A stretch of DNA of 9,060 nucleotides, taken from assembly GCF_016680995.1 (NCBI RefSeq), contig NZ_JAEQMG010000074.1, positions 1-9,060 on the forward strand, read 5' to 3'. Position 1 is the stretch's first letter; the number at the start of each line of letters is the position of its first letter. Shown piece by piece: positions 1-6,964 of this stretch. Under the pieces are notes generated by a model, which was not told the origin of the DNA, ran no database searches, and saw nothing but the letters and a program-made list of their open reading frames with translations. The stretch is from Ruminococcus difficilis. GTDB taxonomy: Bacteria; Bacillota_A; Clostridia; Oscillospirales; Acutalibacteraceae. A program made the position numbers and the translations under genes.

Positions 1-2
1 AG

Positions 3-626
3 ATCAAAGCGGAAGCCTTCAAACGCTTCGCAAACGGCAAGCCTGTGTATCAACAGTCTGCGGCATATTTCTTAATGCTCAACACAGGATTGAGGGCAGG
101 GGAGTTGTGCGGCATCATCAACAGTGACATAGATCTCGAAAATAGGGTGATTCACTTGCAGCGCGGTGTTAAGGAAGTTCACGTCCGCGACGGCTTGGAA
201 TATGTTCCAAAGCTCGAAGTCAAAGTCGGTAAACTGAAAAGCAAGACAAGTAAACGCGATGTGCCGCTAAATGATAACGCGATAGAAATGATCAACCGTT
301 TGCGCGAGGAAGTGTATCTCGGCGAGGACGCTCCGCTCATACCGGATGAAAACAGTAACTTCACCAACCCTCGAAATATGCGAAACCGTTTCTATCGCAT
401 ACTTGATGCGATAGGTATGGAGCATAAAGGTCTCCATGCATTTAGACACACATTCGCAACCCGCCTGATTAACGGTGTCAAACAACCCGATGGTAGTGTT
501 AAGGCGCTATCAGTAAAACAGGTCGCAGAGCTGCTTGGGCATACCACTTCGGAAATCACAGAAATCTACTATGTCAAGCGCGACACTACAAGATTAGCCG
601 GATTGACCGATAACTTCAATCTGTAA
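3..626 (+). CDS. Tyrosine recombinase (integrase), C-terminal catalytic half, 5' end cut by window edge
   Basis: This is the catalytic domain of a phage/transposon-type tyrosine integrase, which would cut and rejoin DNA at the att sites of an integrative element. The frame is open from base 3, so the GTG at 45 is probably internal and the gene begins before the window. The R-H-R-H-Y set is visible: Arg in GLRAGE (near base 93), a Lys-rich beta-hairpin segment (KLKSKTSKRDVPL), HAFRH (His near 435), LLGH (His near 540) and the likely nucleophile Tyr in EIYYV (near 567). About 207 residues are present. Family members usually have 370-400, so the arm-binding and core-binding domains lie upstream. 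It is followed by a terminator-like hairpin and then by a mobilization operon on the same strand, as in integrative mobilizable elements. The family is secure; element specificity cannot be read. Confidence 0.93.
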   Translation: MKAEAFKRFANGKPVYQQSAAYFLMLNTGLRAGELCGIINSDIDLENRVIHLQRGVKEVHVRDGLEYVPKLEVKVGKLKSKTSKRDVPLNDNAIEMINRLREEVYLGEDAPLIPDENSNFTNPRNMRNRFYRILDAIGMEHKGLHAFRHTFATRLINGVKQPDGSVKALSVKQVAELLGHTTSEITEIYYVKRDTTRLAGLTDNFNL

Positions 627-633
627 CGCAAAA

Positions 634-673
634 GCAGGGCAGAGATTGCCGACTCTGCTCTGCACCCATTTTT
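634..673 (+). terminator. Probable rho-independent terminator after the integrase
   Basis: An 11-bp stem (634-644 with 653-663, one G-U pair) closes an 8-nt loop and is followed, after a short ACCCA spacer, by five T's (669-673). An outer helix (626-633 with 670-677) begins at the last base of the integrase stop codon and could extend the structure. The T run is not directly against the stem, so read-through or an mRNA-protecting role is possible. Confidence 0.55.
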
Positions 674-748
674 GCGTTTGAAATCTGTGATACAGAAAAC
701 AAAGAAAAAAGCACCAAAAACGCCGGTGATTATTGGAAGCAGGTAAAA

Positions 749-804
749 GCGAGCCGTCCTTTGGTGGACGGCCCGCGAATGACATCGGACGGCAGAGCCG
801 ACCG
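749..804. other. Candidate origin of transfer (oriT): two adjacent inverted repeats
   Basis: Two GC-rich hairpins sit in the gene-free stretch 627-898 just upstream of the ribbon-helix-helix and relaxase genes. The first is a perfect 7-bp stem, GCCGTCC (753-759) with GGACGGC (766-772), around a 6-nt loop. The second (786-793 with 797-804) has seven pairs and one mismatch around a 3-nt loop. It contains a second copy of GGACGGC (787-793), so the left arm can pair with either copy. Inverted repeats next to relaxase and accessory genes are the usual form of an oriT. No known nic-site consensus was recognised, so the oriT call rests on position and structure only. Confidence 0.4.
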
Positions 805-898
805 TTGTGCAGTGTTTTGAGTAGACAAGCTGTGATTATTGAGGGAGTCCTCGGTATTTGCGGCGTTTGTGTGAACGAGATATTTTCAGGAGGAAACT

Positions 899-1309
899 AT
901 GGAAGAATACAAGAAGATTACTATCAGTTTTACGAAAGATCAATTAGAAAAGTTGGATGAAATCATGTCAAAGGAGCAGGGCTACTCACGCAGTTCATTG
1001 GTGCGTGAAGCGGTAGATTACTACCTCGGATACCTCGCTCAAAAGGGAAGTGTCAGCTATTTGTCGCCAATCATCAGCCAAAACATCAAGCTGGTGCTCG
1101 GCAGGTTTGAGGAAAACCTGAGTGAGATGCTTTTTAAGTTGGCGGTTGAGGTGAGCAAAAGCAATATTCTTTCTGCGCGTAATAGCGATCTAAACGACTA
1201 TGCTTTGAATTATTTGAACGATGTTTCCGAGCAGCTTGTCGCTGAACATAACGGTGTACTTAACCTTGAAAAAGCGATAGATTACATCAACGGAGAAGAA
1301 AATGGCTAA
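899..1309 (+). CDS. Ribbon-helix-helix DNA-binding protein, probable relaxosome accessory factor (MobC-like role)
   Basis: The protein has 136 residues. Its first 45 or so form a ribbon-helix-helix (CopG/MetJ-like) domain: a short strand (KKITISFTKDQ), a helix (LEKLDEIMSKE), a turn at GYSR and a second helix (SSLVREAVDYYLGYL). Such domains bind operator or oriT DNA as dimers through the paired strand. The remainder is mostly helical and unrecognised, and may mediate oligomer or relaxase contacts. The ATG is supported by a perfect AGGAGG (888-893) five bases upstream. The gene overlaps the relaxase start by 8 bases, implying translational coupling. By context it would bind oriT, help recruit the relaxase and possibly repress its own promoter; this role is inferred from family and position. 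A chromosomal-type repressor or antitoxin is less likely because the partner is a relaxase. Confidence 0.82.
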   Translation: MEEYKKITISFTKDQLEKLDEIMSKEQGYSRSSLVREAVDYYLGYLAQKGSVSYLSPIISQNIKLVLGRFEENLSEMLFKLAVEVSKSNILSARNSDLNDYALNYLNDVSEQLVAEHNGVLNLEKAIDYINGEENG

Positions 1310-2828
1310 GATTATTGTATCATGTCGCTTCCAAAAAAGCGCAAAGGATATGGCTGACCTCATCCGGTATATGGCTACACGTGAGGGCGTTGAGAAGTTG
1401 CCGAGCGGTCAAAAGTATAATCTCGCAACTTCAAAACAACACGACCTCATTCTATCTGTGGTGAAGCACTTCCCTCAAAGCAAAAAGTTTCTTGAATATG
1501 ATGACTATTATGCAATGCCGACAAGTGAAAATGCGAATGAGTTCCTTGACGCAGTTGCGGAGAGATACGCTGACCGCGCAGATGAATTGAAGGGCTTGGT
1601 CAGCTATATTTCCAACCGTCCCGGCGTTGAAAAGCTCGGCTCTCACGGATTGTTTACACAATTCGATATGCCGATCGATCTCGATACCGTCGCAGAACGT
1701 GTTGCAAATCATGACGGCGTTATCTGGACAGAGGTAGTCAGCCTGCGTCGTGAGGATGCCGAACGTCTGCATTTCAACAACGCCGAAGCATGGAAAAATC
1801 TTGTTCGCCGGAACATGAATGAGATTGCCAAAGCCCATCGAATCAAGGTGGAAGACTTGGAATGGTACGGCGCGTTTCATAATACAACGCACCATCCTCA
1901 TATCCATCTGGTGATTTTCTCGAAAGGTCAGGAGGGTTTCCTATCTGAAAAGGGAATCAAGGAGCTTCGCCGCGCCTTCGGTCAGGACATATTTCGAGAT
2001 GAACAATACAAGCTGGCGACGATAGAAACAGGCTATCGTAATGAGTTGAAAGATAATTTGGCAGACCTGTTACAGCAAATTCAGGCGCGGCAATCGCTGC
2101 CCAACGTCGACTATTATCTTTTTCTGTTGAGAAAAATCAAGGACGAATTACAACAGCAGAAAGGAAAGAAACTCTACGGATACCTACCGCGAAAGATGAA
2201 AAAGCTGGTAGATTTCGCTCTGCGTGAGTTTGCTAAAGACAGTGATTTAGCAGAAATCTATTCAAAATGGAATGAGGTCAACCGCGAAAAGTTGAGCCTT
2301 TACTACGATACAAAGGACAAGCCCGACGTGCCAATCGAGAAGAACCCGGAGCTGCGGTCACTGAAAAATATGCTGATACGCACAGCGTTGAGTATGAATT
2401 TTAATGCTCCGGTTGCAGTCAACACCGCGCATAGCGGTTTTCTGTTCTCCATACTGGCAAAGCAAATCGTCAACAGCGCAAGCAAAAGATTAGACGAACT
2501 CAACAGGATGATGCCCTTAACGGACAGCAAAGAGAGAGCTAAAATCCGTGAGAAAAAGCTGGCTCACGGGCAGAAAGAAGGTGCAGACGGCTATGGCACT
2601 GATGATGAAGTTTACGACAGCCAAGCTGCGGAAGGGATCCTGACTATGCTTGATTACTTGATTTCGCTCGGTGATCAGGACAGCGCTCAGAATACGGAGG
2701 AACAGGAACCTCAAACTGAATACGATTATGATTTTGACGCCGCCTATGCCGAATATCTGGACGAGGACGATTATGATGAGGACGATGACCTCGATGAAGA
2801 TGAACAACACTTCGGGTTTTCTATGTGA
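1302..2828 (+). CDS. MobL/MobP3-type relaxase (mobilization protein)
   Basis: This 508-residue protein would nick oriT, attach to the 5' end and lead the strand into a recipient. The strongest evidence is the metal-binding histidine cluster at residues 193-202 (H193, H197, H198, H200, H202 in the context HHPHIHLV), preceded by WTEVVSLRREDAERL (142-156), typical of MobL relaxases of Firmicutes. Two similar segments, YMATREGVEKL (23-33) and YISNRPGVEKLGSHG (102-116), hold tyrosines that are candidates for the DNA-attacking residue; which one acts cannot be decided here. Residues 250-300 are helical and Lys/Gln-rich. The tail (about 466-501) is extremely acidic with many Asp, Glu and Tyr. The ATG lies inside the end of the upstream gene, with GGAGAAGAAA just before it. 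No coupling protein or type IV secretion gene is visible, so transfer would depend on a helper element. Confidence 0.9.
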   Translation: MAKIIVSCRFQKSAKDMADLIRYMATREGVEKLPSGQKYNLATSKQHDLILSVVKHFPQSKKFLEYDDYYAMPTSENANEFLDAVAERYADRADELKGLVSYISNRPGVEKLGSHGLFTQFDMPIDLDTVAERVANHDGVIWTEVVSLRREDAERLHFNNAEAWKNLVRRNMNEIAKAHRIKVEDLEWYGAFHNTTHHPHIHLVIFSKGQEGFLSEKGIKELRRAFGQDIFRDEQYKLATIETGYRNELKDNLADLLQQIQARQSLPNVDYYLFLLRKIKDELQQQKGKKLYGYLPRKMKKLVDFALREFAKDSDLAEIYSKWNEVNREKLSLYYDTKDKPDVPIEKNPELRSLKNMLIRTALSMNFNAPVAVNTAHSGFLFSILAKQIVNSASKRLDELNRMMPLTDSKERAKIREKKLAHGQKEGADGYGTDDEVYDSQAAEGILTMLDYLISLGDQDSAQNTEEQEPQTEYDYDFDAAYAEYLDEDDYDEDDDLDEDEQHFGFSM

Positions 2829-2988
2829 GCGGCCTGATTTGCACCCTGTTTTACCGAATTTCGCCCTGTACGCGATTTGTTAGAGTTAGGCGGGAAAATG
2901 CCCGTCAAAACCGTTCACGCGGTGTTGGGCGGTTGTTGCGAGTTTTGGGTGATTTAGCGCGGAAAAATAATTAATAGGAACGATACTG

Positions 2989-3024
2989 AAACGGGGCATA
3001 CAAAGCGGTGTATGCCCCGTTTTT
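2989..3024 (+). terminator. Strong rho-independent terminator of the mobilization operon
   Basis: A perfect 14-bp stem (2989-3002 with 3009-3022) encloses a 6-nt loop (AAGCGG); its core is CGGGGCATACA with TGTATGCCCCG. A run of five T's (3020-3024) follows on the plus strand, and AAA at the left base could give weaker function in the other direction. It ends relaxase transcription and isolates the downstream operon. Confidence 0.9.
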
Positions 3025-3071
3025 GGCTTGCTTATGTGCATAATTGCCAAAAATGACACTTAAAATTTGGA

Positions 3072-3100
3072 TTGCGGTAAGTTGAGTAATATGGTATGAT
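3072..3100 (+). promoter_or_regulatory. Probable sigma-A promoter with extended -10 for the cohesin/dockerin operon
   Basis: TTGCGG (3072-3077) and TATGAT (3095-3100) are separated by exactly 17 bases. The -10 is preceded by TGG, giving the TGN extended form. Transcription would begin near 3107, about 180 bases before the start codon at 3288. A second -10-like TATACT (3175-3180) lacks a well-spaced -35. The motif match is good, but no start site is proven. Confidence 0.6.
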
Positions 3101-3210
3101 CAAAATGCGGCAATATTTAATTTTTTCAACACTAACTAAAGTGTGCAGTTCGCTTTTGATTAAATCTCATTAGCTATACTTGTTTATTATGTTGATGAAT
3201 AGGGATTGTG

Positions 3211-3259
3211 ATTCAACAGCAGGATAATGCACTTTTGCGTGTGTGATCTTGCTGTGAAT
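3211..3259 (+). promoter_or_regulatory. Long hairpin in the 5' leader of the scaffoldin-like gene
   Basis: ATTCA-A-CAGCAGGAT (3211-3225, one bulged A at 3216) pairs with ATCTTGCTGTGAAT (3246-3259), giving 14 pairs including one G-U, around a 20-nt loop that can itself form CAC/GTG pairs (3230-3232 with 3239-3241). The hairpin ends 28 bases before the ATG, leaving the AAGGGGG ribosome site (3274-3280) free. An upstream TGAAT (3196-3200) can compete for ATTCA (3211-3215), so two folds are possible. No T run follows, so it is not a simple terminator. It matches no riboswitch class that I recognise. Confidence 0.45.
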
Positions 3260-3287
3260 GTGAATTTACCTTGAAGGGGGAAATCTT

Positions 3288-6200
3288 ATGTTGAAAAAAG
3301 GCTTATCCGTTCTGATTGCACTGATAATTTGTTTTAGTGCGGTAACTGTTCTGCCGTCATCAGCGGCGACAGAAAGCGGATACGATTCGGCGGCGATAGG
3401 AGCTACGCTGAATTATAATGGATTTAACTATACGGTTGACAGTAATTCAAAAGTTACTATTACAGGCTATACCGGCAGCAGCGAATCTATAACGATCCCG
3501 GCAAAAATAAACGGTAATGTTGTCGTCGGAATCGGAACCGGAGCGTTCAGAGGCAAAACAACTATAACGGAAGTTAAAATTGAAGCCGCGCTGACATCAA
3601 TGGGCAATTATGCTTTTGGGTATTGTTCTGGGTTGAAAAGCGTGACTATTAACAGCGGAACAACTGTTTTGGGATATTACGCTTTCGGAGAGTGCTCTTC
3701 TTTGGAAAGAGTTACGCTTCCAGGTACATTGACTACAATAGGCAGTTATGCTTTTTATAGGTGCTCAAAGCTGACTCAAAATATTACTATCCCTGATTCG
3801 GTGACGGAAATAGGAAGCTATGCATTTGAATCCAGCGGCATAAGTTCCATAAAGTTTGGCAGCAAAGTTCAAAAGATCGGAGCAAGCGCTTTCGCTTTGT
3901 GCGGAAATATAGTTAATGTTACGCTTCCGGACAGCGTTACTTCGATTGGGCAGGGTGCATTTGGCACCTGCGGAAAACTTGAAACTGTAAAAATCGGCAA
4001 TAATGTTTCGGAAATGGGAAATTATGCTTTTGGTTATAATGATTCATTGAAAGAGGTATATATTGCCGAGGGAACAACGGTAATCGGCAAATACGCATTT
4101 GCTTATATCGGTTCCGCTTACAAGAGCAACCTCAGCAAGGTGACGATACCCGCTTCTGTTATTAAGATTGGCAACGCCAACAGCGAAAATAAGGTTTATA
4201 AAGACAATGAGGTGTTTGGCATAGGACGTACCGTAACTGCAGTTATCCACGGAGTTAACGGTTCATTTGCACAGGATTTTTGTAATGCAAACGCGGAAGC
4301 CTGTAATTTGCAATGGTATAACGGAGGAGATACCACAAAGCCTTCCGTGAGCATCTATTCGGAAAACGAAGTGACCTCTGAGCAAAAGGTCACGCTGTCT
4401 ATGAGCGGTAACGTCGGATTAGCGGGATATTATTGGGGAACAAGCTCAAGCAAATCGCCGAACTTCACAAGTATCTCCGGCACAAGCTATACAACGACAA
4501 AATACGTCAGATCAGGTGGTACATATTATCTGACCGTAAAGGACACAAGCGGAAATATTGCTCAAACATCGGCGACCTTTTATATGACGACCCTTGACGC
4601 GAATGGCGGTTCTGTCAGCCCGTCATCAGTTGTGACAAGGTCTGGTTACTCTTTTGATTTCCCGACGCCGTTGAGATTATCAGTCGGTAGTAATGGTCCG
4701 GATTATATGGGATGGTCTACAGACCGTTCGGCGTCATCCGGAATATATACTCTAAAACCGAGCTCGGATCAAACATATTACGCTATATGGTCCGACATTT
4801 CTGCGGATACCACGAGCCCCACCGCAAGTATTTCTTCGACAAATAATGTTTCTTCAAATCAGACAGTCACGCTTACCATGAGCGATAATGTCGGATTAGA
4901 CGGGTACTATTTCAGAAACATCCGTTCAGGTGTTTTGCCGGAATATAAAAAAATATCCGGCAAGAATTACTCGACGACTGTAACCGTTTCTTCAAGCGGC
5001 ACCTATCAACTGACAGTGTATGACACAAACGGTAACAGTTATAATACATCCGTAACTTTTTGCAATACGACACTGGACGCGAACGGCGGCTCGGTCAGCC
5101 CTGCCTCTGTTCTGACAAAGTACGGCAATTCATTTACTATGCCGACCCCGACACGTTCCGGTTATACCTTTAACGGTTGGTCTGCAGATTCTTCGGCATC
5201 ATCGGGTATATATTCGCTGTCACCGACTCTGGATCAAACATATTATGCAGTTTGGAAATCCGGTTCTGATTATTCACTGACACTGAGTCCCGAAAGCGTT
5301 ACTATGTATGTGGACGAAAGCGTTACGGTAAATGTAAAATTCTCCGGAGACGGTATCAAATACTTGGGCTTTGAAGATGGTGACGGTAATATTTGCTCAG
5401 CAAAATGGGGCAGCGTTGACTGGAGCAAAGGAACCGGTTCATTTGTACTTACCGGAAAAAAACCCGGTAAAAAATCATTCGTTGTTCAGCTCATAGATAG
5501 TTCTAACAATATCCTGTACAGCGAGAGTGTTTTTGTAACGGTTATTCCCAAGGTGGATACGCAGCAATCGTTTGTTTTGACGTCTACAAATGACGTTGCG
5601 TCGATCCAGGAGGTCGCGCTTGAAATAACAGAGATAAAAGATATAAAAGGTTATTATTGGGGAACCAATGCGGATTATTCCAAGAATAAGTATGTAGAAG
5701 TAGAATATGTGGATTTAGGCGGCAGTCTGCACGGATATACCGACCGCTGGCAGAACGTTGATGCGCCCGGAACATATTATGCAACGTTAAATTTCGGTAA
5801 AACCATTTCAAAAACAGTATCAATTACTTTCTACAAAACCACGTTGAACGCTAACGGCGGTTCGGTCAGCCCCGCTTATGTTCTGACAAAAGCCGGAAAC
5901 TCATTTGGTTTTCCGACGCCTTCCCGTTCCGGCTATAGTTATAAAGGCTGGTCAACAAGCTCTTCGGCAACGTCAGGCGTTTATTATCTTACGCCGACGG
6001 GAAATCAGGTGTATTATGCCGTATGGGGTTACGATCACTCCATAACATTCAGTCCCGAAGATGTTACTATTTATGAGGGAGAAAGTATTACAGTGACTGT
6101 TAAGTTCACGGGAGATGATGTTAAGAAGCTGCGGTATGTGAACGGAGATGATAGCATTTGTTCCGCGTCTTGGGGCAAAGTGGATTGGGGTACTAAAACC

Positions 6201-6947
6201 GTACCGATAACTTTTTACGGAATATCCCCCGGAACCGTAACCTTTGATATTCAGCTTTTGAACAGTTCGGAAGAGGAAATCTACAGCAAGAACATTTCCG
6301 TAAAAGTCCTTCCCAAACCTTCCGACGCATTGATCAAGGTTCTCGATGCAAAAGGAACGGCGGGTAAAACAGTAGACGTACCGATCACCATTTCCGGCAA
6401 TCCCGGCGTTATAGGAATGACCTTAAGCGTGTCGTATGACAACTCTGCCTTGGAGCTTGTCGGCGTCAAAGATGCCGGGATATTGGGCAATAATTCCCAT
6501 AAACCTGAGTATACTTCTCCTTATACACTGTCTTGGGCAAATGATACCTCAGTCACAAATTACACGGCTAACGGCACGATCGCAACACTGACGTTCAGAA
6601 TCAAAGACGGAGTTTCCGCAGGCAAGTATGATGTTCGTGTCAGCTATGATTATGACAACTATGATATTTTTGATAAAGATTTGAACAAGGTGAGGTTCGG
6701 TGTAGAAAACGGGTCGGTAGAAGTTGTGAATTACATCTTCGGAGACGTTAATTCCGACGGAACGGTCAATAATCTTGACAGAGTATATTTGACTCGATAC
6801 CTTGCAGACTGGAACGATTATCAGGATATCGATCTCAAAGCCGCGGATGTCGACTGTAACGGAATTGTCAATAACTTAGACAGAGTGATCCTGACTCGTT
6901 ATTTGGCAAATTGGGCAGATTGCAGTGAGCTTCCGTACAGAGGCTGA
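3288..6947 (+). CDS. Secreted modular scaffoldin-like protein: BspA LRR, Ig-like, InlB-B repeats, cohesin, dockerin
   Basis: This 1219-residue exported protein is built from binding modules, with no catalytic domain seen. Order: signal peptide (1 to about 27, KK then a hydrophobic core, ending SSAA); BspA-type leucine-rich repeats (about 75-290, nine G-x-x-AF units); Ig-like module (348-432); InlB-B/Flg_new repeat (434-501); Ig-like (507-592); InlB-B (594-656); Big-type Ig (662-755); Ig-like (757-849); InlB-B (851-913); Big-type Ig (917-1010); cohesin (about 1013-1147); dockerin (about 1150-1213) with two EF-hand-like loops (D1153/N1155/D1157/D1164 and D1187/D1189/N1191/D1198). It probably works outside the cell as an adhesive or substrate-binding arm that docks through its dockerin and receives a partner on its cohesin. 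There is no sortase, SLH or transmembrane anchor. Start supported by AAGGGGG seven bases upstream. Modules are secure; the biological target is unknown. Confidence 0.9.
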   Translation: MLKKGLSVLIALIICFSAVTVLPSSAATESGYDSAAIGATLNYNGFNYTVDSNSKVTITGYTGSSESITIPAKINGNVVVGIGTGAFRGKTTITEVKIEAALTSMGNYAFGYCSGLKSVTINSGTTVLGYYAFGECSSLERVTLPGTLTTIGSYAFYRCSKLTQNITIPDSVTEIGSYAFESSGISSIKFGSKVQKIGASAFALCGNIVNVTLPDSVTSIGQGAFGTCGKLETVKIGNNVSEMGNYAFGYNDSLKEVYIAEGTTVIGKYAFAYIGSAYKSNLSKVTIPASVIKIGNANSENKVYKDNEVFGIGRTVTAVIHGVNGSFAQDFCNANAEACNLQWYNGGDTTKPSVSIYSENEVTSEQKVTLSMSGNVGLAGYYWGTSSSKSPNFTSISGTSYTTTKYVRSGGTYYLTVKDTSGNIAQTSATFYMTTLDANGGSVSPSSVVTRSGYSFDFPTPLRLSVGSNGPDYMGWSTDRSASSGIYTLKPSSDQTYYAIWSDISADTTSPTASISSTNNVSSNQTVTLTMSDNVGLDGYYFRNIRSGVLPEYKKISGKNYSTTVTVSSSGTYQLTVYDTNGNSYNTSVTFCNTTLDANGGSVSPASVLTKYGNSFTMPTPTRSGYTFNGWSADSSASSGIYSLSPTLDQTYYAVWKSGSDYSLTLSPESVTMYVDESVTVNVKFSGDGIKYLGFEDGDGNICSAKWGSVDWSKGTGSFVLTGKKPGKKSFVVQLIDSSNNILYSESVFVTVIPKVDTQQSFVLTSTNDVASIQEVALEITEIKDIKGYYWGTNADYSKNKYVEVEYVDLGGSLHGYTDRWQNVDAPGTYYATLNFGKTISKTVSITFYKTTLNANGGSVSPAYVLTKAGNSFGFPTPSRSGYSYKGWSTSSSATSGVYYLTPTGNQVYYAVWGYDHSITFSPEDVTIYEGESITVTVKFTGDDVKKLRYVNGDDSICSASWGKVDWGTKTVPITFYGISPGTVTFDIQLLNSSEEEIYSKNISVKVLPKPSDALIKVLDAKGTAGKTVDVPITISGNPGVIGMTLSVSYDNSALELVGVKDAGILGNNSHKPEYTSPYTLSWANDTSVTNYTANGTIATLTFRIKDGVSAGKYDVRVSYDYDNYDIFDKDLNKVRFGVENGSVEVVNYIFGDVNSDGTVNNLDRVYLTRYLADWNDYQDIDLKAADVDCNGIVNNLDRVILTRYLANWADCSELPYRG
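3528..4157 (+). repeat. BspA-type leucine-rich repeat array (nine units, about 23 residues each)
   Basis: The conserved Phe of the G-x-x-AF motif recurs at residues 87, 110, 133, 156, 180, 202, 225, 248 and 271, giving spacings of 22-24 residues (mostly 23). Units read roughly L-x-x-V-x-I-P-x-S-V-x-x-I-G-x-Y-A-F-x-x-C. These repeats form a curved solenoid and are common in surface proteins of gut Firmicutes, Bacteroidetes and some protists. Confidence 0.9.
4329..6317 (+). repeat. Internally triplicated Ig-like plus InlB-B module block
   Basis: Within the large protein three copies of an Ig-like plus InlB-B/Flg_new pair are found, at residues 348-502, 507-656 and 757-913. The InlB-B copies share TT(L)xANGGSVSP, a central PTP, GWS and a closing YYA(V/I)W. 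The second and third copies are each followed by a Big-type Ig module (662-755 and 917-1010) with shared SPE(S/D)VT, W-x-x-VDW and V(I/L)PK. This indicates duplication of a unit of roughly 250 residues. Confidence 0.85.
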
Positions 6948-6964
6948 TTTTCAGGAGGGATAAG

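Larger units (their letters stand above)
2829..3287. other. Intergenic region between the mobilization module and the cohesin/dockerin operon
   Basis: No convincing gene was found in these 459 bases. The first 160 bases are GC-richer, with a weak hairpin near 2890-2910 (GGCGGG with CCCGTC). They are followed by a strong terminator (2989-3024). From about 3040 the sequence turns AT-rich and carries the promoter and long leader of the next operon. The composition change falls close to the terminator and may mark a boundary between mobilization and cargo segments. Confidence 0.6.

Noticed and set aside
733..960. Plus-strand open frame of 75 codons before the ribbon-helix-helix gene
   Set aside because: It begins at TTG, runs through the hairpins of the candidate oriT and overlaps the well-supported gene at 899 in another frame.
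1452..1907. Minus-strand open frame of 151 codons inside the relaxase gene
   Set aside because: It is antisense to a clearly recognised relaxase with its histidine motif and has no independent support.
3156..3180. TTGATT...TATACT as a second promoter
   Set aside because: The spacer is only 13 bases; the 3072-3100 pair has correct spacing and an extended -10.
6927..6944. LPYRG at the extreme C-terminus of the large protein as a sortase signal
   Set aside because: It is not LPxTG-like at the fourth position, and there is no hydrophobic segment or positive tail after it. The protein simply ends just after the dockerin.
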